A stretch of 8,525 bases of DNA from Bacteroidales bacterium (GCA_012511135.1 JAAZGQ010000066.1:1-8525); one strand, 5' to 3'; positions 1 to 7,884 are shown, numbered from the stretch's first letter. The notes: generated by a model not told the origin, from the letters alone. Numbers and translations: made by a program.

Positions 1-2316
1 CAGAGCCTGCGATTGTAGGGTAAATCCGGTGTTGAGCCCCATTATGGTATTGTTAAGTGGCTCAGTGTTCATGTCAACTTTATTGGTGAGGGGTTTTTCG
101 GAAAGATGAATCAAAGTGGTTCCCAGACAGAAGTCCTTACTAAAAGCGTACTCGATATGAAAACCGGCCATCGATTTCCGCACCATATTGTAAATGCCCT
201 GGTCTTCGCAGGTAGCATTGATGGTAGTTCCCGAAGACAAGAGATTTTCGTTTATAATGCTTACTGTTCCCGAGTTGTAGTCTACTACATAATCGACATT
301 TTCGTTCAGCAAGACTCCACCTGCCGTTACTTTGACCGAACCCGGGCTGACGTTCATAGTCCCCAGCGAAATGTCTGCTCCCCCTAGGGAAGACTTGTAT
401 TCCCCCTCGATGCGAAATTTGTTTTTTTCGGTCAATTGCTGAACGACGGTCAGACTAGAGTCGTAGAGTTCCTGAAAAATATATTTTTCGGCCAGGACTT
501 CATCGCCTATGGCTTTGCGTAAATGAGAACCAAAAGGTTCCAGTACCGGGAATATAATCCTTCCGTTGGACGACATCACCGTATAACCTTCCACATAATC
601 GAATTGTCCGTCGGGAATAGGGTCACGATTCAGGTTAAGGCGATCGAGGTTCATCACCCTCAACAGAATCTGGTTGGCAATCTTCCCCTCGCTCAGATAG
701 TTGACATATAATCCCAAGGTATCGTTTTGATAACTGATGTTGAGCTTGAAATTATCCTTAGACATGCTATAGGCTCCCAGAGCATATACGTTTTTCATCA
801 TCAAATCCCAATAAGGGGCCTGCGGGGAAAAGTCGGTACCTTTGAGTAATTTAAGCAGCAGGGCTTTGGGCGATTCCACCCCGTCGGTTGAAAACTCACC
901 CACCTGATATACCTTACCGTTTTTGGTATATTCAAAAGCAACTGCCAATATCTCATCCGAACGCAGAGCCTGATTCAGACTGATATAACCCAGACTGGTA
1001 TTGAGTTTGTATTCGTTGGGTTCCAGACGACGGGCACTTTCGAGGCGTTCGTAATCCTGGCCAATGCTTATCCCCTGAGCCGCCAGAGGTTCCAGCACTG
1101 AGGCTGAAATATTAATCTGCCTGGCATCAGCGTAATTCCCTACGATTTCGGCATACAAACTGTTGGCATCGTTCGATGGAAAATTGTTCTGTCCTTTGGT
1201 CCAATAGGCATTGTGAATCCTTGCAGGTTCGGCCATGTCTGCAAAAGCCAGAATGTCCCGGGCATTATCCATTACTGCAGATTTATTGGTTACCCAGACT
1301 TCTACTTTGTTGACGACCACACCCGAGGAAATATAGGGTAAGTTTTCCATCCATTGATCATAATGATCTCTGAAATAGTGCGAAAGAAAATAATGCCGGT
1401 TTTCGTCGTAAGCATCTGCCGAAATTTCAAAAGGAGTGGTCTGAACCCCTCCGCTCAGACTGGCTGTCTTGGTTTGGGTATTTTGCTGCGAAAGCACGGC
1501 GGCAATGTTAAGTTTGCCAAACTGCAGCTGGGTTTTTACACCAAACAGGGAACTGGCCCCGTTGATAAGGGAGTTCTTGACAGGCATACTGACGTTTCCG
1601 GCTTCGAGGCTTTTGATGATTTCGTCTTCTTTGCCTTCGTAGCGCAATTTTATGGCTTTGGCATCGAAATCAAAAGTGGCTTCGGTGTCGTAATTCATAT
1701 TGACGTTGATTTTGTCGCCCACCTTACCGTTGACACTGAGTTGTATGCTTTGGTCAAAATCAAAAAAAGTGCGGTTACGAGCCCGTTCCGACAAAGAAGG
1801 ATTGTCAACAATGTTGTTTTTGACACCAAAACTTACTTCGGCTGAACCCTGAGTTTTGAGCTGCACCCCTCCCGGTCCGAATATCTTTTCGGCAGCCCCA
1901 ATATCAAATTGCAAATCAGTCAGAGAAAAAGCTTCCTTTTTTTTACTGTAATCCACCTGATTTTTCTTCTTAAAAAAATCTGCCCGGCTTTTGGCATCCC
2001 AATACGTCCTGAATTCTTCGGGCGTAAGACTGATGGGGGTACTGACGTCGTTGTCTCCGATGCGGGTACGGAGAACATAATCGCCTGTGTTCAGATCGTA
2101 TTCTATAGTGGTTTCCAGATTTTCGGGATCCTTCAGGTCGCCCATCACAGGATTGATCAGGTCCTCGTACGAGAGTGGAGCCTGCTTAGGTACAGGATAC
2201 CTCAGGCCAGCTTTATCTTCCGGGCCATCAGATTCCTCAGCCTGAGCATAAAGCCCCTGTGCCGTGACCGGAAGACAAAGTACAACAATCAGCCATATGT
2301 ACTGAAAACCCTTCAA
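1..2316 (-). CDS. sprA: SprA, type IX secretion outer-membrane translocon (N-terminal 772 codons, truncated by window edge)
   Basis: SprA forms the very large outer-membrane beta-barrel through which type IX secretion substrates leave the cell; it is also needed for gliding where gliding exists. I translated the minus strand and found one open frame with no stop from 2316 to base 1. A signal peptide (residues 1 to about 25, core WLIVVLCLPVTA, then LYAQA) is followed by SprA-type sequence: GYISLNQALRSDEIL near 443, YWDLMMKNVYALGAY near 502, VDYVVDYNSGTVSIINENLL near 674, and GFHIEYAFSKDF at 718 followed by HLSEKPLTNKVDMN. Full-length SprA is usually about 2,300-2,500 residues, so roughly a third is present. 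The start is TTG: the codon two upstream is the ruvA TAG stop in the same frame, and the first in-frame GTG/ATG codons (57 and 58) would remove the signal peptide. It lies directly behind ruvA and is probably co-transcribed and translationally coupled. Family identity is firm; the start codon is inferred. Confidence 0.94.
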   Translation of the reverse strand, partial: MKGFQYIWLIVVLCLPVTAQGLYAQAEESDGPEDKAGLRYPVPKQAPLSYEDLINPVMGDLKDPENLETTIEYDLNTGDYVLRTRIGDNDVSTPISLTPEEFRTYWDAKSRADFFKKKNQVDYSKKKEAFSLTDLQFDIGAAEKIFGPGGVQLKTQGSAEVSFGVKNNIVDNPSLSERARNRTFFDFDQSIQLSVNGKVGDKINVNMNYDTEATFDFDAKAIKLRYEGKEDEIIKSLEAGNVSMPVKNSLINGASSLFGVKTQLQFGKLNIAAVLSQQNTQTKTASLSGGVQTTPFEISADAYDENRHYFLSHYFRDHYDQWMENLPYISSGVVVNKVEVWVTNKSAVMDNARDILAFADMAEPARIHNAYWTKGQNNFPSNDANSLYAEIVGNYADARQINISASVLEPLAAQGISIGQDYERLESARRLEPNEYKLNTSLGYISLNQALRSDEILAVAFEYTKNGKVYQVGEFSTDGVESPKALLLKLLKGTDFSPQAPYWDLMMKNVYALGAYSMSKDNFKLNISYQNDTLGLYVNYLSEGKIANQILLRVMNLDRLNLNRDPIPDGQFDYVEGYTVMSSNGRIIFPVLEPFGSHLRKAIGDEVLAEKYIFQELYDSSLTVVQQLTEKNKFRIEGEYKSSLGGADISLGTMNVSPGSVKVTAGGVLLNENVDYVVDYNSGTVSIINENLLSSGTTINATCEDQGIYNMVRKSMAGFHIEYAFSKDFCLGTTLIHLSEKPLTNKVDMNTEPLNNTIMGLNTGFTLQSQAL

Positions 2317-2319
2317 GAA

Positions 2320-2907
2320 CTATAGTATTTTTAATGCGGCTTTGATGACCTGTTCCACAGGCATGGCGGGAAATTCCTTTAAAATTGCGTTTACTGCCTT
2401 GGACGATTGTGAAGGAACAAAGCCCAACATCTGCAGAGCGGCCAGTGCCTCCTGACGCACCTGATTGCCGGCGGCTGTAGCTAAGGATTCTCCCGCACTC
2501 AATCCGCTGCGGCTTACCTTATCCTTGAGTTCTACTATGAGGCGCTGGGCTGTTTTGAGTCCTATGCCTTTTATGGATTTGATGGTATGAATGTTTTCAC
2601 TGACAATGGATGATTCCAGTTCGGCCACAGTGAGCGAAGAAAGTATCATTCTGGCCGTATTGGCTCCAATTCCCGAAACATTGATCAGCTTGCGAAAAGC
2701 ATCCCGTTCTTCGGAACGGTAAAAGCCGTAAAACAAATAGGCATCTTCGCGTATCACTTCGTGCACGTAGAGACTGCATTCCTGCAGGCTTTGTATTTCG
2801 GTAAAAGTATTCAGGCTGATCTGCAGAAAAAATCCGATACCGGACTTATCCAGAACCACATAAGTGGGAGTCAGTTGTTTAATTTCTCCTTTGATGTATT
2901 CAATCAT
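2320..2907 (-). CDS. ruvA: Holliday junction branch migration protein RuvA
   Basis: RuvA is the cytoplasmic protein that binds four-way Holliday junctions as a tetramer and loads the RuvB motor, so that RuvC can resolve recombination intermediates. The 195-residue product has the normal family length and all three domains. These are an N-terminal OB-fold beginning MIEYIKGEI with YVVLDKSGIGFFLQIS at about 16-31, two helix-hairpin-helix motifs (VSGIGANTA at 77-85, IKGIGLKTA at 112-120), and a flexible linker at about 131-148. Domain III, the RuvB-contacting part, follows (QEALAALQMLGF to the end). The ATG at 2907-2905 gives the canonical N-terminus. No strong Shine-Dalgarno sequence is visible, which is usual in Bacteroidota. 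It stops with TAG, and the presumed sprA TTG start follows after a single codon. A leftward promoter candidate lies at 3027-3034. Nothing appears broken or unusual in the protein. Confidence 0.98.
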   Translation of the reverse strand: MIEYIKGEIKQLTPTYVVLDKSGIGFFLQISLNTFTEIQSLQECSLYVHEVIREDAYLFYGFYRSEERDAFRKLINVSGIGANTARMILSSLTVAELESSIVSENIHTIKSIKGIGLKTAQRLIVELKDKVSRSGLSAGESLATAAGNQVRQEALAALQMLGFVPSQSSKAVNAILKEFPAMPVEQVIKAALKIL

Positions 2908-3026
2908 AAAGCAAAATTTAAGGCTTCAGGCCATTATCCATTGTTTTGAACGGCTTTTCAGAATAGATATAACGCAAAAAAAGCCGGAAACGTATAATTT
3001 ATTGCTACAAAAAAAGCAACAGGGCA

Positions 3027-3056
3027 CAAAGTTAGATATTCCCCCTCGAAAATAAA
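3027..3056 (-). promoter_or_regulatory. Candidate Bacteroidota-type promoter for ruvA-sprA
   Basis: Read on the minus strand, bases 3034-3027 are TAACTTTG, an exact match to the Bacteroidota -7 element TAnnTTTG. Upstream by an 18-base spacer there is TTTA (3056-3053), a poor match to the -33 TTTG element. Transcription would start near 3020 and give a leader of roughly 110 bases before ruvA. The -7 match is clear; promoter activity is inferred, and the weak -33 box lowers confidence. Confidence 0.42.
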
Positions 3057-3099
3057 TTGCTTTAAGCCTTTACAAGCCTTAAAAAATAAGTACAGCGGG

Positions 3100-3129
3100 T
3101 TTGGTTTAGATGAATAATACTTATCTTTG
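3100..3129 (+). promoter_or_regulatory. Bacteroidota-type promoter for the ZIP transporter / lipoprotein operon
   Basis: Bases 3100-3103 read TTTG (-33 element) and bases 3122-3129 read TATCTTTG, an exact TAnnTTTG -7 element. The 18-base spacing is within the usual range for the housekeeping sigma factor of this phylum. Transcription would begin near 3135, leaving about 50 bases of leader before the ATG at 3187. No other promoter-like match lies between this gene and the next one downstream, so it probably also drives the large lipoprotein gene. No operator palindrome such as a Zur box is evident to me. Confidence 0.65.
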
Positions 3130-3186
3130 CCGCCGTTTTTATAATAGCCAACCAAATACCGGTCTGCCCGGTAAAAAACAAACACG

Positions 3187-3978
3187 ATGGAAACTAATTC
3201 CTTGCTTCTGGCCTTGTTAGGAACGGGCATTACCTTTTTGTCCACGGTTTTTGGAGCTTCTTTTGTTTTTTTATTTAAAAACGATATCAATCCTGCTTTT
3301 CAAAAGCTCTTTTTGGGCTTTGCCGCAGGAGTAATGATCGCAGCTTCGGTGTGGTCCCTGTTGATTCCAGCCATTGAAATGGCCGAAGCTCAGGGCAAAG
3401 TAGCCTGGATCAGGGCATCCATGGGTTTTTTGTCGGGTGGCTTTTTTCTTTGGCTGCTCGACTCTCTGCTGCCTCACCTCCACCCGGGCAGTAAAACTCC
3501 CGAAGGCTTGCCTACCGGTTGGCGCAGAAGCACCATGCTTTTTTTGGCGCTCACTTTACACAATATTCCCGAAGGGATGGCAGTCGGTTTGAGTTTTGGT
3601 TTTTCAGGAGCGGTGGAGCAAGGCTTTTCGCTGGCTTCGGCCTTTGCTCTGGCTATAGGTATTGGTTTGCAAAACGTACCCGAGGGCATGGCTGTGGCTC
3701 TGCCCCTAAAGCAGGCTACCGGCTCCCGTTTTAAAGCCTTTATGTACGGTTCACTCTCGGGCGTAGTTGAACCCATTGCCGGTGTTCTGGTTGTTTTGCT
3801 TGCCGGTTCGGCTTTCGGTTTTATGCCCTGGTTGCTCGCTTTTGCTGCAGGAGCTATGATATATGTGGTGGTTGAAGAATTAATCCCCTCACTTCAGGAA
3901 GGTAAACACTCCAATCTGGGGACAATAGGTGTAATGATCGGCTTTGTCTTGATGATGATTCTCGATATAACCTTATAA
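3187..3978 (+). CDS. ZIP-family divalent metal transporter (GufA/ZupT-like)
   Basis: This is an inner-membrane ZIP-type permease, expected to bring zinc or another divalent metal (iron, manganese) into the cytoplasm. The 263-residue protein has about eight hydrophobic segments and the paired metal-site motifs of the family: HNIPEGMAVG at 125-134 in one helix and QNVPEGMAVA at 162-171 in the next. VVEPIAG at 193-199 and a late helix ending YVVVEELIP at 226-234 also fit. A short polar loop at about 95-113 (PHLHPGSKTPEG) contains two histidines, like the histidine-containing cytosolic loop of ZIPs. The second motif has Gln162 where many relatives have His, a recurrent variant in the GufA branch, so metal preference should not be assumed. 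The ATG at 3187 fits the first membrane segment. The next gene begins 11 bases after its stop, which suggests an operon. Family assignment is firm; substrate is inference. Confidence 0.92.
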   Translation: METNSLLLALLGTGITFLSTVFGASFVFLFKNDINPAFQKLFLGFAAGVMIAASVWSLLIPAIEMAEAQGKVAWIRASMGFLSGGFFLWLLDSLLPHLHPGSKTPEGLPTGWRRSTMLFLALTLHNIPEGMAVGLSFGFSGAVEQGFSLASAFALAIGIGLQNVPEGMAVALPLKQATGSRFKAFMYGSLSGVVEPIAGVLVVLLAGSAFGFMPWLLAFAAGAMIYVVVEELIPSLQEGKHSNLGTIGVMIGFVLMMILDITL

Positions 3979-3989
3979 AAAATTTGTTG

Positions 3990-6900
3990 ATGAGAAAGTT
4001 CTCCGCTTTTTTCCTCTTCGTTTTGTTATTTTGTCTGAGTTCCTGCGTTCAAAACAGAAACAGCTCTGCCAATAAGGGCAGAGAATTCAGGTATTTGCCC
4101 GAAGGCTCAGATTTTGTGTTTCGTGCCGATTCGGCCCGCAAATTCAACAGGGCTCTCTATGGCAACAACCAAGCCTTTAGATTAGAAACCGGTGATGTCC
4201 CCGAATTTGGCTTTTACCGCTCTGTCATGTCGGGCAATCTGCGCTTTGCCTTGCTCAAAGGCGAACAAAAGCTTTGGCTGCATCAGGCCAAAACAATAGA
4301 AAGCCGCTACCGTCCCGGCCTGCGCACCTACATGATACAAGATCCCATTTTGGGCAAGGGAAGCCTGGAATTGCAAGCCCTGGCCCGCTACGACAGTGAA
4401 GGGGCTCTCTTCCGTTTCGAATTCAGTCAGCAGGAACCGGGCCTGCAATTAATCGCCGTATATGGCGGAGCCCGTGGAAAAAGATTCAGCCGCGACGGCG
4501 ACATGGGTGCCGAACCCGATGACGCTTTTGAGCTCAAAACAGCCTATTGCCTCTATAACCGTTACGACATACAGGCTTCTGCTTATCAGCTCTGGTATGG
4601 CGCAAGCCAGGACATCTCCGGCTGGACAAAAACCGCATTGAACGATCCGGCCAACAAACTCAGAACATTGCACGGCATTTTCCCCGAAGAGGCTGAGTTG
4701 ATGACTGGCAATGCTCAAAGACCCAATGATCTGGACTATCTGTTAAACACCGAAGCCCAACATAATCAGCCACTGTTACTGGCCAGGCTGCCTCTGGATG
4801 GTAAACAGATATCTTACATAGCCATTGGCATGGGGCTGCTGCCGGAAGCTCAAGCTCCCGAAAACAACCAGACAGTTTCGGGCGGAAAGTCTTCTGATCC
4901 CAGCCAGGCAGGTTTAATACAGGCTGGGCAACAAGAGCTCGAACTCGCTTTTGAGCAAGCACTGGATGAGTCTGCCCGCATTGCCGGCAGACTCAAAATC
5001 AACAGCCCCGACCCCTATATCAACGCCATGGGCGGAGCCCTGGCTATGGCCGCCGATGCCATTTGGGAAAGCCCTTCCTACCTGCACGGTTCCATAGGCT
5101 GGCGCAGCCGGCTGGCCGGCTGGAGAGGAGCCTACACAGGCGATGTACTGGGCTGGCACGACAGAGCCAGAGAGCATTTCAGGGCTTACGGAGCCTCACA
5201 AATGACTCTTCCTCCCGACAAAGGGGTTATCATGGATACCACGCTAAACCTGGCACGCTCAGCCAAAATAAAAGGTAGTGAAATGTACAGTTCTGGTTAT
5301 ATCGCCCGTTACCCCGACAATCCGGGCACCATGAACCATTACGACATGAACCTCTGTTACATAGACGAACTGCTCTGGCATTTCCGCTGGACCGGAGAGT
5401 TGGACTTTGTCCGCGAGATGTGGCCTGTACTGAAAAGACATCTGGCCTGGGAAAAACGCTGTTTCGATCCCGACGACGACGGGCTCTACGATGCCTATTG
5501 CTGCATTTGGGCCAGCGACGCACTGCAATACAACGGAGGGGCAGTAACTCACTCTACGGCCTATAATTACCGGGCCAATTTAATGGCTGCTGACCTGGCC
5601 GCTATGATAGGCGAAGATGCCGGACCCTACCGGCAAGAAGCAGAAAAAATACGTGCTGCTGTCAATCAAGTGCTATGGCTGCCCCAAAAAGGCCACTGGG
5701 CCGAATTTCGTGACGCTTTCGGTTTGAAAAGGCTCCATGAACAAGCAGCTGTCTGGACCATCTATCATGCCATCGATGCCGGACTGCACGATTCTTTTAC
5801 GGGCTGGCAGGCCTTGAATTACATTGAACACGAAATTCCTCATATTCCTGTAAAGATAAATACCGGAAATCTTCCGGAGGCTTATCTGCCCGAAAACGAC
5901 CTGGCCGTGATCTCCACCTCAAACTGGCAACCTTATGTCTGGTCGGTCAACAACGTGGCATTTGCCGAAGTGATGCATACCGCTCTGGCCTGTTTCCAGG
6001 GGGGCAGACCCGACATGGGCTATAAGTTGATGAAATCAGCTGTTATGGACGGCATGTATTTGGGCGGCAGTCCCGGCAATGTGGGGCAGGTTAGCTATTA
6101 CGACGCTGCCCGGGGCGAAGTATACCGCGATTTTGCCGATGTAGTGGGCATCTATTCGAGGGCAGTTGTACAGGGCCTGTTCGGCATAGAACCCGATCTT
6201 TTGAACAACAAAGTGTATTTGCGTCCGGGCTTCCCGGTTCAATGGGACAGTGCTTCGATAGAAATCCCCGATCTGAGCTACCGCTTTGAGCGCAAAGGTA
6301 ATACCAGCCGCTGGCAGATTCATTCCCGCTTTGACCGCAAGCCGGCATTGGTTATGGAACTAGCCCTAAACAGCGACAAAACACCTTTGGTACTCGTAAA
6401 CGGAACAGTCCTGACCGAGACAAAAATAATCCGCTCTGTAGATAAAGCGCTATTACAAATTTCCTGTCCGGCAGGCCGGCATTTTGACATTGAAATAATC
6501 GAGCAGGGAAACAAATTGGATGTATGGCAGTTCCCGGCCGTATTAGCCACAGGTGAAGAACTTTCCCTGCCCCTGCCCGACAATGCCGAAATCCTGGACA
6601 TCTACGATCCTCAGTCTATCCTGGAACAAGTACAAATCAATAACAGGCAATTCGAAGCAGTCGTGAGCGGCACCCTGGGGCCACGCAGCTTCTTTGCATT
6701 ACTCAGGCAAGCCGATATCAGCTGGTGGCAAGTCCTTTCCACGGAGCTCAGGCCCAGGCTCGAAATCATACCCGAATCAGGCAATCAACAAGAGAAACAA
6801 CTTTCATTCCGTCTGCGAAACAACGACTTGAAACAAGCCCGGCAGACAGATATCTTCCTGAACGGAAAAAAAATCAAATCACTCAAATTAGCCCCACAAA

Positions 6901-7757
6901 GCCTTTCCGCTCCCATTCGCAACACCAAAGCTGCCCGTATGGGAAGCAATCTGGTTGAACTCAGAGAAAACGACGAAATTCTGGCTCAAAATACAATCAT
7001 CAACTGGAATCTGTCCCCGGCGAATCCTGGACAACAGGAAAGCATTGATTTGAGCTCTCATTACAACGACAAAGTCAGGGAGATTTTCCGTTACGGCAAA
7101 TACCTCAGTCCCCGCTCGAAGTATACCACGCTCCAAATCCCCACTCAGGGCATAGGCGACTGGTGCAGTCCAATGCATATTGCAGTGATAGACGACAGCG
7201 GCCTGCGCAAGGCAGCCGGCAAGGACAACAAGATTAACACCAGCCCGGGCCTGCAGTTTGCCAGCCCTGGCGACAGCCTGCAAAACAACATCCTATTTGT
7301 TTCACAATGGGACAATTACCCCACTTCGGCCCGTTTAGCTTTGCAGGGCAAAGCACAACATGCCTATCTGCTGATGGCCGGTTCCACCAACCATATGCAA
7401 TACGGACTTCCCAACGGCAAACTCAGTTTTTATTACCGGGACGGGAGCTGTGACAGCCTGCTGCTGATCAATCCCGAAAACTGGCCGGCTATAGAACAGG
7501 ATGCTTTCCATGACGGCCTGGCCTTCAGGTTAAAGGCTCCCCGCCCCTGGCGCATACTGCTGTCAAGCGGAGAAATGACCAGGGAGCCCGGCGAACTTTT
7601 ACAGCTAAAGGGAGCCGCCAACCGATACATTCCCGGAGGTGCCGCCACTGTACTTGACCTTACACTGAATCCTGATAAAGAATTGAGTCATTTAGAATTC
7701 GAGGCTTTAAGCAACGAAGTGGTTTTGGGATTGATGTCCCTGACTCTGATAAGATAA
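3990..7757 (+). CDS. Large lipoprotein, DUF4450-like N-terminus with six-hairpin glycosidase-like barrel
   Basis: This is probably an envelope-anchored glycoside hydrolase of unknown substrate. The signal peptide (FLFVLLFCLSSC) ends in a lipobox with Cys19 as the lipidated residue. Residues from about 25 resemble the DUF4450 beta domain (RYLPEGSDFVFRAD, ALYGNNQAFRLETGDVPEFG). A low-complexity linker follows at about 285-312. Residues about 335-730 look like an (alpha/alpha)6 barrel of the kind in GH78- and arabinofuranosidase-type families: WRGAYTGDVLGWHDR from 378, DPDDDGLYDAYCCIWASD from 493, HEQAAVW near 583, SNWQPYVWSVNN near 644. Residues about 735-1255 are beta-rich accessory domains ending in a conserved-looking LSHLEFEALSNEVVLGLM tail. 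I chose the ATG at 3990; a TTG start at 3984 would add only two residues (Met-Leu). Residues after Cys19 (VQNRNSS) lack the acidic surface-export signal, so a periplasmic face is more likely. It lies 11 bases behind the ZIP gene. GH family and catalytic residues cannot be fixed by eye; the DUF4450 name is from memory of the family. Confidence 0.82.
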   Translation: MRKFSAFFLFVLLFCLSSCVQNRNSSANKGREFRYLPEGSDFVFRADSARKFNRALYGNNQAFRLETGDVPEFGFYRSVMSGNLRFALLKGEQKLWLHQAKTIESRYRPGLRTYMIQDPILGKGSLELQALARYDSEGALFRFEFSQQEPGLQLIAVYGGARGKRFSRDGDMGAEPDDAFELKTAYCLYNRYDIQASAYQLWYGASQDISGWTKTALNDPANKLRTLHGIFPEEAELMTGNAQRPNDLDYLLNTEAQHNQPLLLARLPLDGKQISYIAIGMGLLPEAQAPENNQTVSGGKSSDPSQAGLIQAGQQELELAFEQALDESARIAGRLKINSPDPYINAMGGALAMAADAIWESPSYLHGSIGWRSRLAGWRGAYTGDVLGWHDRAREHFRAYGASQMTLPPDKGVIMDTTLNLARSAKIKGSEMYSSGYIARYPDNPGTMNHYDMNLCYIDELLWHFRWTGELDFVREMWPVLKRHLAWEKRCFDPDDDGLYDAYCCIWASDALQYNGGAVTHSTAYNYRANLMAADLAAMIGEDAGPYRQEAEKIRAAVNQVLWLPQKGHWAEFRDAFGLKRLHEQAAVWTIYHAIDAGLHDSFTGWQALNYIEHEIPHIPVKINTGNLPEAYLPENDLAVISTSNWQPYVWSVNNVAFAEVMHTALACFQGGRPDMGYKLMKSAVMDGMYLGGSPGNVGQVSYYDAARGEVYRDFADVVGIYSRAVVQGLFGIEPDLLNNKVYLRPGFPVQWDSASIEIPDLSYRFERKGNTSRWQIHSRFDRKPALVMELALNSDKTPLVLVNGTVLTETKIIRSVDKALLQISCPAGRHFDIEIIEQGNKLDVWQFPAVLATGEELSLPLPDNAEILDIYDPQSILEQVQINNRQFEAVVSGTLGPRSFFALLRQADISWWQVLSTELRPRLEIIPESGNQQEKQLSFRLRNNDLKQARQTDIFLNGKKIKSLKLAPQSLSAPIRNTKAARMGSNLVELRENDEILAQNTIINWNLSPANPGQQESIDLSSHYNDKVREIFRYGKYLSPRSKYTTLQIPTQGIGDWCSPMHIAVIDDSGLRKAAGKDNKINTSPGLQFASPGDSLQNNILFVSQWDNYPTSARLALQGKAQHAYLLMAGSTNHMQYGLPNGKLSFYYRDGSCDSLLLINPENWPAIEQDAFHDGLAFRLKAPRPWRILLSSGEMTREPGELLQLKGAANRYIPGGAATVLDLTLNPDKELSHLEFEALSNEVVLGLMSLTLIR

Positions 7758-7840
7758 AAAATAACAGCTATTATGCTCTGTATAAATATTATAACATTAT
7801 ACGAAAAAAAAGCTAAAAAAAAATCACTTAGGCCGACAAT

Positions 7841-7855
7841 AAAGCATGGCTTTTT
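7841..7855 (+). terminator. Weak possible terminator hairpin in the gap after the lipoprotein gene
   Basis: AAAGC (7841-7845) and GCTTT (7849-7853) can pair around a three-base loop, and the T run continues to 7855. A five-pair, mostly A-T stem is very weak for intrinsic termination, so this is only a candidate. The whole 7758-7884 gap is AT-rich and contains two A runs (7804-7811 and 7815-7823) and no credible small gene. Confidence 0.2.
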
Positions 7856-7884
7856 GAGTTAATAGAATAAACTATGATTTGCGT

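Noticed and set aside
1354..2325. Two long plus-strand open frames (1354-1845, 163 aa; 1909-2325, 138 aa) opposite sprA
   Set aside because: Both lie wholly antisense to a confidently identified sprA frame, have no recognisable domains, and read like low-complexity complements of it. They are shadow frames.
3002..3019. Small inverted repeat TTGCT...AGCAA around an A run between ruvA and the ZIP gene
   Set aside because: A five-base stem in AT-rich DNA is expected by chance. It sits in the ruvA leader, but there is no alternative structure or known riboswitch core to support regulation.
3064..3080. Direct repeat AAGCCTT (3064-3070 and 3074-3080), with an inverted copy near 2920-2926
   Set aside because: A seven-base repeat is too short to call an operator without conservation data, and it is not positioned over the -7 box.
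2958..3290. 110-residue minus-strand open frame spanning the divergent intergenic region
   Set aside because: It overlaps the well-supported ZIP N-terminus and both promoter candidates. The hydrophobic stretches come from AT-rich sequence. No family resemblance.
3259..3450. Poly-T runs early in the ZIP gene as possible slippage or frameshift sites
   Set aside because: The frame is continuous and full-length through them, and Phe/Leu-rich membrane helices explain the T runs.
4182..7648. Multiple 70-131 residue frames on both strands inside the lipoprotein gene
   Set aside because: The main frame is continuous for 1255 codons with clear domain sequence. The others have no motifs, starts or spacing that suggest genes.
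7761..7800. AT-rich imperfect palindromes (around ATAACAGCTATTAT and TATAAATATTATAACATTATA) after the lipoprotein gene
   Set aside because: Mismatches and base composition make these likely chance structures. There is no sign of an attachment site, insertion sequence end or origin repeat.
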